Source: Flavobacterium sp. 1355 (GTDB lineage: Bacteria; Bacteroidota; Bacteroidia; Flavobacteriales; Flavobacteriaceae). Taken from it: DNA of 64,000 nucleotides. The DNA lies in contig NZ_JAFICC010000001.1 of NCBI RefSeq assembly GCF_017833415.1, positions 1 to 64,000 of the forward strand, in the 5' to 3' direction. This document shows positions 50,955 to 59,217 of this stretch, piece after piece. Made by a program: the position numbers and the translations under genes. The notes under the pieces were generated by a model, which saw only the letters and a program-made list of their open reading frames with translations, did no database searches and was not told where the DNA came from. Numbering within the stretch: position 1 is the stretch's first letter; every line of letters starts with the position of its first letter.

Positions 50955-52343
50955 ATGAAAAAAACGATTCTTTTAACTGTTTTAGTTTTAAACGGATTGA
51001 CATCTTTTGCACAATCAAATGATGAAAAAAACATTAAATTATTCTATAAAAAAGCCTTAACCGAGTCAAAATGCTACACTTGGTTAGAATATTTATCTAA
51101 CGATATCGGAAGTCGTTTGTCCGGATCTGCAACTGCTGCAGAAGCCGTTCAGTACACTAAAAGCCAATTAGAAAGTTTAGGACTTGATAAAGTATACCTG
51201 CAGGAAGTAATGGTGCCACACTGGGTACGTGGAGAAAAAGAAACTGCTTTTATCTTAGACGGAAAAGTAAAAACAGTTGTGCCAATTTGCGCCTTGGGAG
51301 GATCTGTAGCAACTCCGAAAACCGGACTGACAGCAGAAGTAATCGAAGTGCAGGGAATCAATGACCTTGCTGCTTTGGGAGATAAAATAAAAGGAAAAAT
51401 TGTGTTTTTTAACAGACCAATGAACCCTGAAAACATTGAAACTTTTACATCTTACGGAGCATGTGTTGACCAAAGATTTGCAGGAGCAAAAGAAGCAGCA
51501 AAATTTGGCGCGGTAGGGACAATTGTTCGTTCTATGAATCTGCGTTTAGATGACTTTCCTCATACAGGTGCTCAAAGTTACGGTGATTTGCCAAAAGAAA
51601 AATATATCCCAACAGCTGCCATCAGTACAAACGGTGCAGAATTGTTGAGTGCTACCTTAAAAAACAATCCGGCTTTAAAATTTTATTTCAAACAATCGTG
51701 TGAAACTTTACCAGACGTTTTATCTTATAATGTAATTGGAGAATTGACAGGGACAGTTAATCCATCAAACATTATGGTTGTTGGCGGACACCTGGATTCA
51801 TGGGATTTGGCAGACGGTTCTCATGACGATGGAGCAGGAGTAGTACAAAGTATGGAAGTAGTGCGTATACTTAAAAACTTAAACTACAAGCCGAAAAATA
51901 CTATTCGTGTTGTTTTATTCATGAATGAAGAAAATGGTGGAAAAGGTGGTGCCAAATATGAAGAGGTTTCTAAGAAAAACAACGAAAACCATATTTTTGC
52001 TCTGGAAAGTGATTCAGGAGGATTTACCCCAAGAGGATTTTCTATCGAAGCTGATGAGACTAACCTGAAAAAAATACAAAGTTACAGAGACTTTTTTGAG
52101 CCTTATTTAGTTCATAGTTTTACAATTGGACATGCAGGATCAGACATTAGTCATTTAACCTCAAAAAGTATTGTAAAAGCAGGTTTAAAACCAGATTCAC
52201 AACGTTACTTTGACTATCATCATGCAGCAAACGATAAATTTGATGCCATCAATAAAAGAGAATTGGAGCTGGGTGCAGCAACAATGACTGCTTTGATGTA
52301 TTTATTAGATCAAAACGGAATCGAAACTCCTAAAGCAAATTAA
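50955..52343 (+). CDS. Secreted M28-family aminopeptidase
   Basis: A 462-residue exported zinc peptidase. Signal peptide MKKTILLTVLVLNGLTSFAQ. The first part includes a PA-type insert (about 120-240: KIKGKIVFFNRPMN). The M28 zinc ligands are His in VVGGHLDSWDLADGS, Asp in HDDGAGV, Glu in FMNEENGGKGG, Asp in LESDSGG and His in YHHAAND. It should remove N-terminal residues from peptides outside the inner membrane. It is flanked by terminators on both sides, so it is independent of the glycan locus. Confidence 0.9.
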   Translation: MKKTILLTVLVLNGLTSFAQSNDEKNIKLFYKKALTESKCYTWLEYLSNDIGSRLSGSATAAEAVQYTKSQLESLGLDKVYLQEVMVPHWVRGEKETAFILDGKVKTVVPICALGGSVATPKTGLTAEVIEVQGINDLAALGDKIKGKIVFFNRPMNPENIETFTSYGACVDQRFAGAKEAAKFGAVGTIVRSMNLRLDDFPHTGAQSYGDLPKEKYIPTAAISTNGAELLSATLKNNPALKFYFKQSCETLPDVLSYNVIGELTGTVNPSNIMVVGGHLDSWDLADGSHDDGAGVVQSMEVVRILKNLNYKPKNTIRVVLFMNEENGGKGGAKYEEVSKKNNENHIFALESDSGGFTPRGFSIEADETNLKKIQSYRDFFEPYLVHSFTIGHAGSDISHLTSKSIVKAGLKPDSQRYFDYHHAANDKFDAINKRELELGAATMTALMYLLDQNGIETPKAN

Positions 52344-52362
52344 GGATTTCTTTAATAAAAGT

Positions 52363-52397
52363 AAAAGCTGCAAGTTCATTCCTGCAGCTTTTTTTTG
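52363..52397 (+). terminator. Terminator of the M28 peptidase gene
   Basis: AAAAGCTGCA and TGCAGCTTTT form a 10-bp stem, with a T-run after it. The gene that follows is convergent and may use it too. Confidence 0.88.
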
Positions 52398-52409
52398 TAA
52401 AACAAAAAA

Positions 52410-52709
52410 CTAAATTACAAGAAAATAATACAATAAAGTTACCGGAATATTAGAAAGTAATATCAGGATTTTAGTCCCGATATCTTTTCGTTGCTCCCTC
52501 AGTTTTATAAAATTATCTGTTAGATGAAAAAGCATGATAGCATTCAAGATTATAGCAGAGACCACAAATGGAGACGCAATAACGAGAATATTAGAATTTT
52601 CGTTCGAAAGGATATATATAATAAACAGCAATGTGCTAACCGTAAAAGTTCCTATTGTTAAGTCAATTGATTGTGTTTCTTCGAATGTATTTTTATTAAT
52701 GGCTTTCAT
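52410..52709 (-). CDS. Small membrane protein of unknown function
   Basis: A 99-residue protein with three hydrophobic segments (about 20-38, 42-62 and 82-98) and no recognisable family. The start is the ATG at 52709; the frame is open further up to 52796 but there it overlaps the Coq4-like gene. The start is 4 bp downstream of the Coq4-like stop, so the two genes are probably translated from the same mRNA. Confidence 0.65.
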   Translation of the reverse strand: MKAINKNTFEETQSIDLTIGTFTVSTLLFIIYILSNENSNILVIASPFVVSAIILNAIMLFHLTDNFIKLREQRKDIGTKILILLSNIPVTLLYYFLVI

Positions 52710-52713
52710 TAGT

Positions 52714-53166
52714 TTAAATATTAAAAGTTTTTTGAATAGATTGAATTGATGTAAACAACATTTTAGAGAAGTCCAGATAATGAAACGGAAGCGCATACTT
52801 TCCTCTTTTATATTGTTGAACGAAATAATTAATCTGCTGAGGATAAAAAAGCGTTCCCGATAAAATCACCATAAACAGATATAAGCTTCTTTTACCATTT
52901 CCGAAAAGATAATATTGCATTCCAATTTCATCTGCAACCGAGACTCCTGTATCGGTTAGTACATGAATAATGTCATGATCTTCCAGTTTTTCCTGAATAT
53001 CAAAATGGTTCCTGTGTAGAAAATTACCCAGCCCCAACCCCAGACTTCCATCCGGATAATTCAGCAATTGCGTTTTGTCAATATTCCAGGGTTTATTCTT
53101 TTTAAAATATTTCTGATAAGGTATTTTGCTGTATTCGTATAATTTTTCAATAAACTGGTCTCTCAT
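52714..53166 (-). CDS. Coq4-family protein
   Basis: A 150-residue protein. The Coq4 metal-binding pattern HDxxH with a downstream Glu is present in LEDHDIIHVLTDTGVSVADE. Further family blocks are FLHRNHFDI and GMQYYLFGNGKRSLYLFMVI. Coq4 acts in ubiquinone synthesis in eukaryotes and some proteobacteria; Flavobacteria use menaquinone, so the role here must differ or concern another isoprenoid. It is shorter than eukaryotic Coq4. It has a small membrane protein gene as partner. Confidence 0.78.
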   Translation of the reverse strand: MRDQFIEKLYEYSKIPYQKYFKKNKPWNIDKTQLLNYPDGSLGLGLGNFLHRNHFDIQEKLEDHDIIHVLTDTGVSVADEIGMQYYLFGNGKRSLYLFMVILSGTLFYPQQINYFVQQYKRGKYALPFHYLDFSKMLFTSIQSIQKTFNI

Positions 53167-53211
53167 AATTAGTTTTTAAAAGTTCTTTGAAATTCAAAGT
53201 AAGTTGATAAA

Positions 53212-53242
53212 TAAAAAGCTAATCAGATCATAATTAGCTTTA
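53212..53242 (-). terminator. Terminator after the YiiX-like gene
   Basis: AAAAGCTAAT and ATTAGCTTTA pair as a 9-bp stem around a 9-base loop, with T-rich sequence on the minus strand beyond the stop at 53249. Confidence 0.78.
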
Positions 53243-53248
53243 AGCTTT

Positions 53249-53536
53249 TTAATAAGTATCTATAACGGTTTTTAGCAAATCAGAATCAGCAAGGTTAGAA
53301 GGAGCAACAACCTTTTCATTGAGCGGAATGTCATTTCCATATCTTTCCTTTACTATTTTTTGAACCCTTTCATCACCGAGGTTAAAATCTTTCAGCTCCT
53401 GTAGCTTTGATAATTCCATACCCGCTGCATTTTTATAAATTTTCCACACCAATTCAGAACAATAGATTCTGTTATCAGTCCATTCAAAATACGGATCATA
53501 TTCCTTACCATCAAATTGCTGGCTGTAGGCTTTCAT
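53249..53536 (-). pseudogene. YiiX-like NlpC/P60-type hydrolase, C-terminal part (frameshifted)
   Basis: A 95-codon frame carrying the half of a YiiX-type, circularly permuted papain-like hydrolase that contains the catalytic Cys (IYCSELVWKIYKNA). Its ATG overlaps the stop of the preceding frame as ATGA. One extra A in the run AAAAAA at the junction would join both frames into a single protein of about 224 residues, normal for the family. Alone it lacks the catalytic His and the signal sequence. It may be a pseudogene part, a frameshift-expressed product or a sequencing error. Confidence 0.7.
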
Positions 53537-53922
53537 TTTTTGTAAATTGCAGGAGTCAAAACACGATCATTTTTTAATCTCTTAACGACATATTTGTTCC
53601 CTTTTCCATGACCAATCCAGTCTTCCAGCGGAGTAAGCTTAACCGGCTGAACGGCTTCAAATACAAACCATTGTCCATTGATGTCGTAAATAATCCCACA
53701 ATGCGAAAATTTAGAATTTGTTGCAATACGAACCGCTTCACACTGTTTAGATTCTGAGGTTTGAAAAATAATATCACCATCCTTAAATTTACTTTCAACT
53801 GCTTTTTCCAGCTTTTTTCCGGTAAACGGATTATTCGGGAAAACTTTTAAGGCCACAAACAAGGCACATCCAAAACTCAGGATAAAAGTGATAACCGGAA
53901 ATAGATATTTTTTACTTTTCAT
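53533..53922 (-). pseudogene. YiiX-like NlpC/P60-type hydrolase, N-terminal part (frameshifted)
   Basis: A 129-codon frame with an N-terminal membrane anchor or signal (residues 7-27) and the start of a YiiX-type fold: FKDGDIIFQTSESKQ, then the catalytic His in NSKFSHCGIIYDINGQWFVF and a C-terminal KRLKNDRVLTPAIYKK. The frame ends in TGA right after a run of six A. The missing Cys half follows in the -1 frame. The enzyme would be an envelope amidase or peptidase. It starts after a bidirectional terminator, so it forms its own unit. Confidence 0.72.
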
Positions 53923-53966
53923 AAAACATATTTTAAAGTACTTTGAAGTACAAAGTAAATGATAAA

Positions 53967-54000
53967 AAAAATAGCTGCCAAATAAATTGACAGCTATTTT
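53967..54000 (-). terminator. Terminator of the outer-membrane protein gene
   Basis: AAAATAGCTG and CAGCTATTTT form a 10-bp stem with A/T tails on both sides, 18 bp after the stop at 54019. Confidence 0.85.
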
Positions 54001-54018
54001 AAATATTTTGTAATTATA

Positions 54019-54855
54019 CTATACTTTAAAAATTCCGCCTACAGTAATAATTCTCTGCAAGAAGAAAAAGTGCTGTGAAGCTTTATCATCATTACTTCTT
54101 GTAGTTTTGATATCATGCATATCAATATAACCACCTTTTAGCTCACCCTGAAGATAAAAGTGTTTAAAGAAAGTAAAGTTAATACCTGCTTTTGCAGATA
54201 AACCATAGCCCGAAATATGAAAATCATCATGGCGGTCTTTTCCTAGAAGTTTAGTATTTGTTTTTGGATATAAAACTCCGCCACCAATACCTTCGGTCAA
54301 ATTAATCTGAACTTTATCTATATTCGGCAATCTGAACAATTTTGAGATATCATCATGTCTCGCAATTTCTGTATTGATGTAGTTTAGACCATCTGTATGC
54401 TCATACGTCAGAAAAGTTTCATCTGTAAAGTTTACAGGAGTATTGTCGTAGTTTCCAGTATGGACAGGACCATCAATATAACCCGAAACATTTGCAGTCT
54501 GGTTCTGAGTCATTACATATTTCATGTGATCAACACCAATAGCAACACTATAATGATCTGTTATAAAATATCCAAGTTGCAGGTTAGTCTGCGGTATTGT
54601 CATGTTTACAGGGTTTACATAATCAACATGCCACCCTTTTGGTTTGTCATGGGCAGCCATATTATCAACCCTAAAGTTATAATCTTTTCCACTAAAAGTG
54701 ACATCAGATTTTGAATAGCTATCTCTGTTTCCACCCCAGGAAACGAAGAATTTTCCTTTATTATGAGCGGTATATTTCTCTACTGTAATTTCATCCTGAG
54801 CAAAAGTGTTTAAAGACACACAAGCCAGAAAGAAAAATAAAAATTTTGTTTTCAA
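54019..54855 (-). CDS. Outer-membrane beta-barrel protein of unknown function
   Basis: A 278-residue protein with a type I signal peptide (MKTKFLFFFLACVSLNTFAQ). The mature part alternates polar and hydrophobic residues as in a porin-like barrel, with strands such as KFFVSWGGNRDSY, QLGYFITDHYSVAIGVDHMKYVM and LSAKAGINFTFFKHFYLQGELKGG, and ends in a hydrophobic strand with Val at the C-terminus. His-rich loops are notable. No known family is recognised. It lies 22 bp after kdsA on the same strand and may share its transcript. Confidence 0.72.
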   Translation of the reverse strand: MKTKFLFFFLACVSLNTFAQDEITVEKYTAHNKGKFFVSWGGNRDSYSKSDVTFSGKDYNFRVDNMAAHDKPKGWHVDYVNPVNMTIPQTNLQLGYFITDHYSVAIGVDHMKYVMTQNQTANVSGYIDGPVHTGNYDNTPVNFTDETFLTYEHTDGLNYINTEIARHDDISKLFRLPNIDKVQINLTEGIGGGVLYPKTNTKLLGKDRHDDFHISGYGLSAKAGINFTFFKHFYLQGELKGGYIDMHDIKTTRSNDDKASQHFFFLQRIITVGGIFKV

Positions 54856-54877
54856 CGAACGTTATGTATTAAAAAAA

Positions 54878-55696
54878 TTAAAATGAGTTAACTGTTTTTC
54901 TAATGGCAACCAATTTGTTCATCAGACCTTCAAAATAGTCCAAATGCAACATATTAGCACCATCACTTTTAGCATTAGCAGGATCAAAATGCGTTTCGAT
55001 AAAAATACCATCAACACCTACCGCAATACCAGCTTTGGCAACTGTTTCGATCATATCAGGTCTTCCGCCCGTAACACCCGCAGTCTGGTTAGGCTGTTGC
55101 AAAGAATGCGTAACATCCAGAACTGTAGATGCATATTGCTGCATAGTAGGAATTCCTCTAAAATCAACAATCATATCCTGATAACCAAACATAGTACCAC
55201 GATCAGTAACCATCACATTTTCATTGTTACAATCCAATACCTTTTGTACAGCATGTTTCATGCTTTCAGGACTCATAAATTGTCCTTTTTTCAGGTTTAC
55301 TACTTTTCCTGTATTTGCAGCCGCAACCACAAGGTCAGTCTGGCGTACAAGAAAGGCAGGAATTTGCAGAACATCAACATATTGCGCTGCCATATCAGCA
55401 TCTTCATTCGTGTGAATATCCGTTACAGTAGGAACATGAAAAGTTTCAGAAACCTTTCTTAATATTTTCAAAGCCTTTTCGTCACCAATTCCCGAAAAGC
55501 TGTCAATTCTAGAGCGGTTTGCTTTTTTAAAAGATCCCTTAAAAACATATGGAATCTGAAGTTTGTCGGTAATACCAACTAATTTTTCAGCAATTCTAAG
55601 AGCCATTTCTTCTCCTTCAATAGCGCAAGGTCCCGCCAGTAAAAAGAAATTTCCGCTATCAGTATGCTTAATTTGTGGAATATTGTGTATGTTCAT
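54878..55696 (-). CDS. kdsA: 3-deoxy-8-phosphooctulonate synthase
   Basis: A 272-residue cytoplasmic aldolase that joins PEP and arabinose 5-phosphate to KDO 8-phosphate for lipopolysaccharide. The N-terminal FFLLAGPCAIEGEEMALRIA and FKGSFKKANRSRIDSFSGIG are the PEP and phosphate-binding segments. The centre has VPTVTDIHTNEDA and VDVLQIPAFLVRQTDLV. The C-terminal DVTHSLQQPNQTAGVTGGRP has the usual layout. The start is set at the ATG at 55696 (MNIHNIPQIK); an ATG at 55720 would add eight residues without family support. The first gene of a two-gene run with the outer-membrane protein. Confidence 0.95.
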   Translation of the reverse strand: MNIHNIPQIKHTDSGNFFLLAGPCAIEGEEMALRIAEKLVGITDKLQIPYVFKGSFKKANRSRIDSFSGIGDEKALKILRKVSETFHVPTVTDIHTNEDADMAAQYVDVLQIPAFLVRQTDLVVAAANTGKVVNLKKGQFMSPESMKHAVQKVLDCNNENVMVTDRGTMFGYQDMIVDFRGIPTMQQYASTVLDVTHSLQQPNQTAGVTGGRPDMIETVAKAGIAVGVDGIFIETHFDPANAKSDGANMLHLDYFEGLMNKLVAIRKTVNSF

Positions 55697-55771
55697 AGTA
55701 TGAATTTTTTGACTGTGCAAAGGTAGTTATGATTTATGAGTTTGAGATGAAGATTTAAGAAATTTTTATGA

Positions 55772-55917
55772 AGCTCATCCTGCTATCCGCTCCAATATTT
55801 TTCTCCAAAACCTTTTTTTCCAAAGTCTGTTCAGGAGCTTCCTCCGGTCGCTCTGACCAGCCAGGAAAAAACAGATTTTAGAGAAAAATGATTTCCACTC
55901 CTATCAGGGCTAGGCCT
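55772..55917. repeat. Dispersed repeat copy (CTAGCCCTGAT...GATAGCAGGA type)
   Basis: Read on the minus strand, it begins AGGCCTAGCCCTGATAGGAG and ends GGAGCGGATAGCAGGATGAG, matching both ends of the copy at 17079-17159. The inner part is different and holds pairs of CTGGCTGGTCAGAG/GGAAGCTCC-like segments. It fills most of the 275-bp gap upstream of kdsA. Confidence 0.6.
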
Positions 55918-55971
55918 AAGTGGAATTAAGTAAATTTAAGTTAATTTTTTGCTCTGTTTTAAAATGAAATT

Positions 55972-56301
55972 CTAGCAGATTTTAGCTTGTTGCTTTTCCT
56001 TATATCGCTTGATAAAATATTGCACTGCAATTGTAATTAAAAGCAGGAATGCAAAAAGAAAATTAAAAGCAACAATTCCTAACATTACCAATCCACATCT
56101 GTTTTGATACTCAGGGTTTCCGTTTATGTTTTCAGAAGCAATATAAACGGATAGTATCGACAGCGGTATTTGTAAAATTATATTGATTAATGATATATAG
56201 ACAAATTTTAATTCTATTGTTCCTTTAATCGCTTTGTAACCAAATATAATTTGAGATAACAAAGGTAAAACGAGTAGTATAAAAGGTGAAACTCCGTACA
56301 T
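55972..56301 (-). CDS. Small membrane protein of unknown function
   Basis: A 109-residue protein with three hydrophobic segments (about 5-22, 32-54 and 70-95) and a basic tail (KRYKEKQQAKIC). No family is recognised. It lies 22 bp downstream of a lipoprotein gene on the same strand, so the two are probably co-transcribed. Confidence 0.6.
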   Translation of the reverse strand: MYGVSPFILLVLPLLSQIIFGYKAIKGTIELKFVYISLINIILQIPLSILSVYIASENINGNPEYQNRCGLVMLGIVAFNFLFAFLLLITIAVQYFIKRYKEKQQAKIC

Positions 56302-56323
56302 TTCTACAGTTGATTTTAAATTT

Positions 56324-56776
56324 CTACCCCTTCTTTAGCGTTAATCCCATCGGAACCATCAGAATTCCTTTTTCATAAATATTCAGATAAAGTGTAATAG
56401 GCTTTTTTTGTCCTTCCCAGGTTAGTTCATATACATTAAGGAAACCGGCTCCCATGTCACTTCTTTTGGTAGGGAAGGGACAGCACGTTTCTAAACGTTT
56501 ATACGTTATTTTTTCTCCATTAGGTCCAGCCAGGGCATTTAAAAAACGGGTTTCGTTTAATGTTTCATCTCTCGTATTCCTGTAAAAAATATTTACCGGA
56601 TAATCAGGATCATAACCGTATTTTTTGTCCTTACTGAATAATGTGATGGCAAAAGTATTGTCTTTCTTCAAAACCAGATCAGGCGCATTATCATCTACAT
56701 TTTTCAAAGTAGATTTAGTACTGACGCAGGAAGTTGCCGAAATAAGTAAAACGATAAACAGCGCTATTTTTTTCAT
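56324..56776 (-). CDS. Lipoprotein of unknown function
   Basis: A 150-residue lipoprotein with the signal MKKIALFIVLLISATSCVST. The mature part is beta-rich, with a Cys pair (TCCPF) and ends in LYLNIYEKGILMVPMGLTLK. No family is recognised; similar '2-oxoacid dehydrogenase'-type names in databases would not be informative. The start is the ATG at 56776, since 6 bp further up there is only a TTG. Confidence 0.65.
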   Translation of the reverse strand: MKKIALFIVLLISATSCVSTKSTLKNVDDNAPDLVLKKDNTFAITLFSKDKKYGYDPDYPVNIFYRNTRDETLNETRFLNALAGPNGEKITYKRLETCCPFPTKRSDMGAGFLNVYELTWEGQKKPITLYLNIYEKGILMVPMGLTLKKG

Positions 56777-56871
56777 ATCCAAAGCATATTTTGTATTACA
56801 AATGTAAGAGGTAAAACCGGTTTTTAAAATAATCTATAGTAAGAAAATATCAGAAAATAATTCTAAATGAT

Positions 56872-57558
56872 TTAGTTTTCTATAACATGATTATCATTAG
56901 AATGCAATTTTAAGATACCAGTTACAATCAGATATTGTGCCACAAGATAGGTTAACATTATAATAAACGAACTTTTTTGAATCGGATTATAAAATTTGTT
57001 GACAGCCAGAATACTATCTGAAAGCACAAACACAACCGCACCAATAAAAACATATTGATTTCCGCTTTTTTTCCATGTCAGTAAACCGCTGAATGCAAAG
57101 AATAACATTAATGAAATAATAGAGGCATAGACAATTACAGGAATTTTTAAATCACCTAAAGCCGGCAGTAAAGCAGACAGCATTCCGATTAAATAGGCGA
57201 GAATTACAACACTTCCTATTAACAAAAACACTTTATTACTTTTGATGGTTTTGGTCTGTTTATTAAACAGTATGCAATAAAAAATATGTGAAATAAGAAA
57301 AGATACCAGCCCCAGAATAAAATAAATTTCAGCAATATTGGCAAATAATAAGATAACATCACCAATCCAGGAAAACAACAAAGCGACTAAAAGTATATTT
57401 TTGGACGCGAAATTTCTATAAAAATAAACTCCAAGTCCCAATAGCGGAACAAGGATTGGCTTTAAATAAAAATCCATATGTGTATTTCCTGAAAATAAAA
57501 TAAAAAGATAAACGATACTGAAACCAATATAAATTTTAAGAAACGAAGTATTTTTCAT
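56872..57558 (-). CDS. Lysoplasmalogenase-family (YhhN/TMEM86) membrane protein
   Basis: A 228-residue inner-membrane protein with eight hydrophobic segments. YLKPILVPLLGLGVYFYRN, the acidic LFSWIGDVILLF and FVLSDSILAVNKF with paired Asp residues are the YhhN family hallmarks. Mammalian TMEM86 enzymes hydrolyse the vinyl-ether bond of lysoplasmalogens; the bacterial role is not established. It begins 12 bp after the sterol-desaturase-like gene on the same strand, and the pair may act on lipids together. Confidence 0.85.
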   Translation of the reverse strand: MKNTSFLKIYIGFSIVYLFILFSGNTHMDFYLKPILVPLLGLGVYFYRNFASKNILLVALLFSWIGDVILLFANIAEIYFILGLVSFLISHIFYCILFNKQTKTIKSNKVFLLIGSVVILAYLIGMLSALLPALGDLKIPVIVYASIISLMLFFAFSGLLTWKKSGNQYVFIGAVVFVLSDSILAVNKFYNPIQKSSFIIMLTYLVAQYLIVTGILKLHSNDNHVIEN

Positions 57559-57569
57559 AGGCTTGCGAG

Positions 57570-58841
57570 TTATGAATTGACAAGTTGATTTTGTGGAACC
57601 TTAAAATCGACAGCAACAAAGTATACAGCTGCAATAAAAGAAAAGGTCAAATACCCAACAATAATATAAGTGGCAAATGAAAAAACATGGTTCAGACCAA
57701 ACCAATCGCCATAAAAAGTTATAATTGCAATAGCGGTAAGAAAACGAAAACCTTCCCAGAAAACAGCATATTTACTTTTATCCATCAACTCACTGTAGCT
57801 GTAAATTGTAATCAGGATAAAAAAACCGTAGACAAAAATATTTGGCAAACCAATTTTAGCAATATTATCAAATAAATACGTTACAAATAAAAGCGTTATT
57901 AAAACCTGCGCTACCGACCAATAAATTAATTTTTGAGAATTTTGCGTTCCATATTTATCAAAATCAAAAACATTTTCAATTTTGTTTACCGGATATAGTT
58001 CTTCAAAATTTTCCGGACGCCAGCCTGTAGGTTTAAACCAGATTGTAAATTTGTCTTTCCATTTTGGAGTGCGCCAGGCATCTTTAATCAATAAAGTCAA
58101 ATGCTGAAAATTAATACGGATCGGGTTCCAGGTATTAGCCGGTCTTGTGATGCCAAAAACAGGAGGCACATTGTCCAGCTCTTCCTGAAAAGTGCCAAAA
58201 AGCTTATCCCAGAAAATAAAAATCTGCGAATGATTTTTGTCTAAATATTCAGGATTGATAGCATGATGTACACGGTGGTGTGATGGAGTAACCAAAATAT
58301 GCTCAAGAAACCCCATTTTTTTGATGTGTTTGGTATGATACCAAAATTGCAAAAACAAATGAAGCGGCAGCGTAATCGCAATTACAGAAGCAGGAACACC
58401 TAGTAATGCTGCAGGAATAAGTAAAAAAGTAAATAAATTAACGAGACTGGCAATAGGCTGCCGCAAAGCACAAGCCAAATTAAACTCTTCGCTGCTATGA
58501 TGAATTGCATGTTTATTCCAAAGAAAATTAATCTGATGTGCCAGTCTGTGGCTCCAATAGCCATAAAAATCAATTACAAAAAAGGCAATGAAATAAGATA
58601 GGACATTGGCTTCTAAATGTTGTAAAGCGATTTTGGAAACCATCCACTCGTAGGAAATGAAAGTAAGGCTCAGACCCAAAACGTCTTTTACCGAATTGGT
58701 AATTCCGGAACTAATACTGGATACGCTGTCTATTAAAGGAGCAGTATCGTTCTTTACATAAATGCCGTATATTTTTTCGATTATGATTAATGCTAAAAAA
58801 ACTGGCGTTGCTATAATTAATATTTTTCCATATTCCTCCAT
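57570..58841 (-). CDS. Sterol desaturase/fatty acid hydroxylase-family membrane protein
   Basis: A 423-residue membrane protein. The di-iron His boxes are in YGYWSHRLAHQINFLWNKHA, then HHSSEEFN, and LVTPSHHRVHHAINPEYLDK with NH. The last 150 residues hold several more membrane segments. The family oxidises lipids; the relative AGMO cleaves alkylglycerol ethers and has a similar size and C-terminal membrane part, which is interesting next to a lysoplasmalogenase-like gene, but this assignment is inference. The start is the ATG at 58841; a TTG five codons upstream lies in the clpS terminator. Confidence 0.87.
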   Translation of the reverse strand: MEEYGKILIIATPVFLALIIIEKIYGIYVKNDTAPLIDSVSSISSGITNSVKDVLGLSLTFISYEWMVSKIALQHLEANVLSYFIAFFVIDFYGYWSHRLAHQINFLWNKHAIHHSSEEFNLACALRQPIASLVNLFTFLLIPAALLGVPASVIAITLPLHLFLQFWYHTKHIKKMGFLEHILVTPSHHRVHHAINPEYLDKNHSQIFIFWDKLFGTFQEELDNVPPVFGITRPANTWNPIRINFQHLTLLIKDAWRTPKWKDKFTIWFKPTGWRPENFEELYPVNKIENVFDFDKYGTQNSQKLIYWSVAQVLITLLFVTYLFDNIAKIGLPNIFVYGFFILITIYSYSELMDKSKYAVFWEGFRFLTAIAIITFYGDWFGLNHVFSFATYIIVGYLTFSFIAAVYFVAVDFKVPQNQLVNS

Positions 58842-58843
58842 AA

Positions 58844-58893
58844 AAAAAACATTCAATTTTAATCAAATATAGAATAAAATTGAATGTTTTTTA
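58844..58893 (-). terminator. Terminator of clpS abutting the next start codon
   Basis: AAAAACATTCAATTTT and AAAATTGAATGTTTTT form a 16-bp stem around a 15-base loop. On the minus strand the T-run ends 3 bases before the ATG of the desaturase-like gene, so termination and translation start of the next gene share the same bases. Confidence 0.85.
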
Positions 58894-58906
58894 AATTATT
58901 CTCAAT

Positions 58907-59182
58907 TTAAACGATCTCAGCGCTCAATCCGGCTTCTAATAGTTGTGTGCATTGAGGTTTTAATTTGTCAATCGGGCCTGTTTTTACAGTGCATTTCCCG
59001 TTATAATGTACGATTAATGAACATTGTTCTGCCTGTTCTGCTGTATGGCTGCATACACGCATTAATGTTTCTATTACGTGATCAAAAGTATTTACATCGT
59101 CATTATAAACTATGATTTCGTTATTGAAACCTGTGGCTTCTTTTTCACGAACTCTTTCTCTTACTTTTTCTTTAGTACTCAT
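58907..59182 (-). CDS. clpS: ATP-dependent Clp protease adaptor ClpS
   Basis: A 91-residue cytoplasmic adaptor that delivers N-degron proteins to ClpAP. The family core is IIVYNDDVNTFDHVIETLMR, followed by AEQCSLIVHYNGKCTVKTGP; the 'NDD.NTFD' loop binds the N-terminal residue of the substrate. The extension before it is short and charged (STKEKVRERVREKEATG). It is 35 bp downstream of prmA, and the two are likely one transcript. Confidence 0.95.
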   Translation of the reverse strand: MSTKEKVRERVREKEATGFNNEIIVYNDDVNTFDHVIETLMRVCSHTAEQAEQCSLIVHYNGKCTVKTGPIDKLKPQCTQLLEAGLSAEIV

Positions 59183-59217
59183 TTCTTAGATTTTTTGTAC
59201 TTGTAATTTACTTCTAA

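Noticed and set aside
54944..55462. 172-codon open frame opposite kdsA
   Set aside because: Shadow of kdsA with an unlikely His/Ser/Ile-rich composition.
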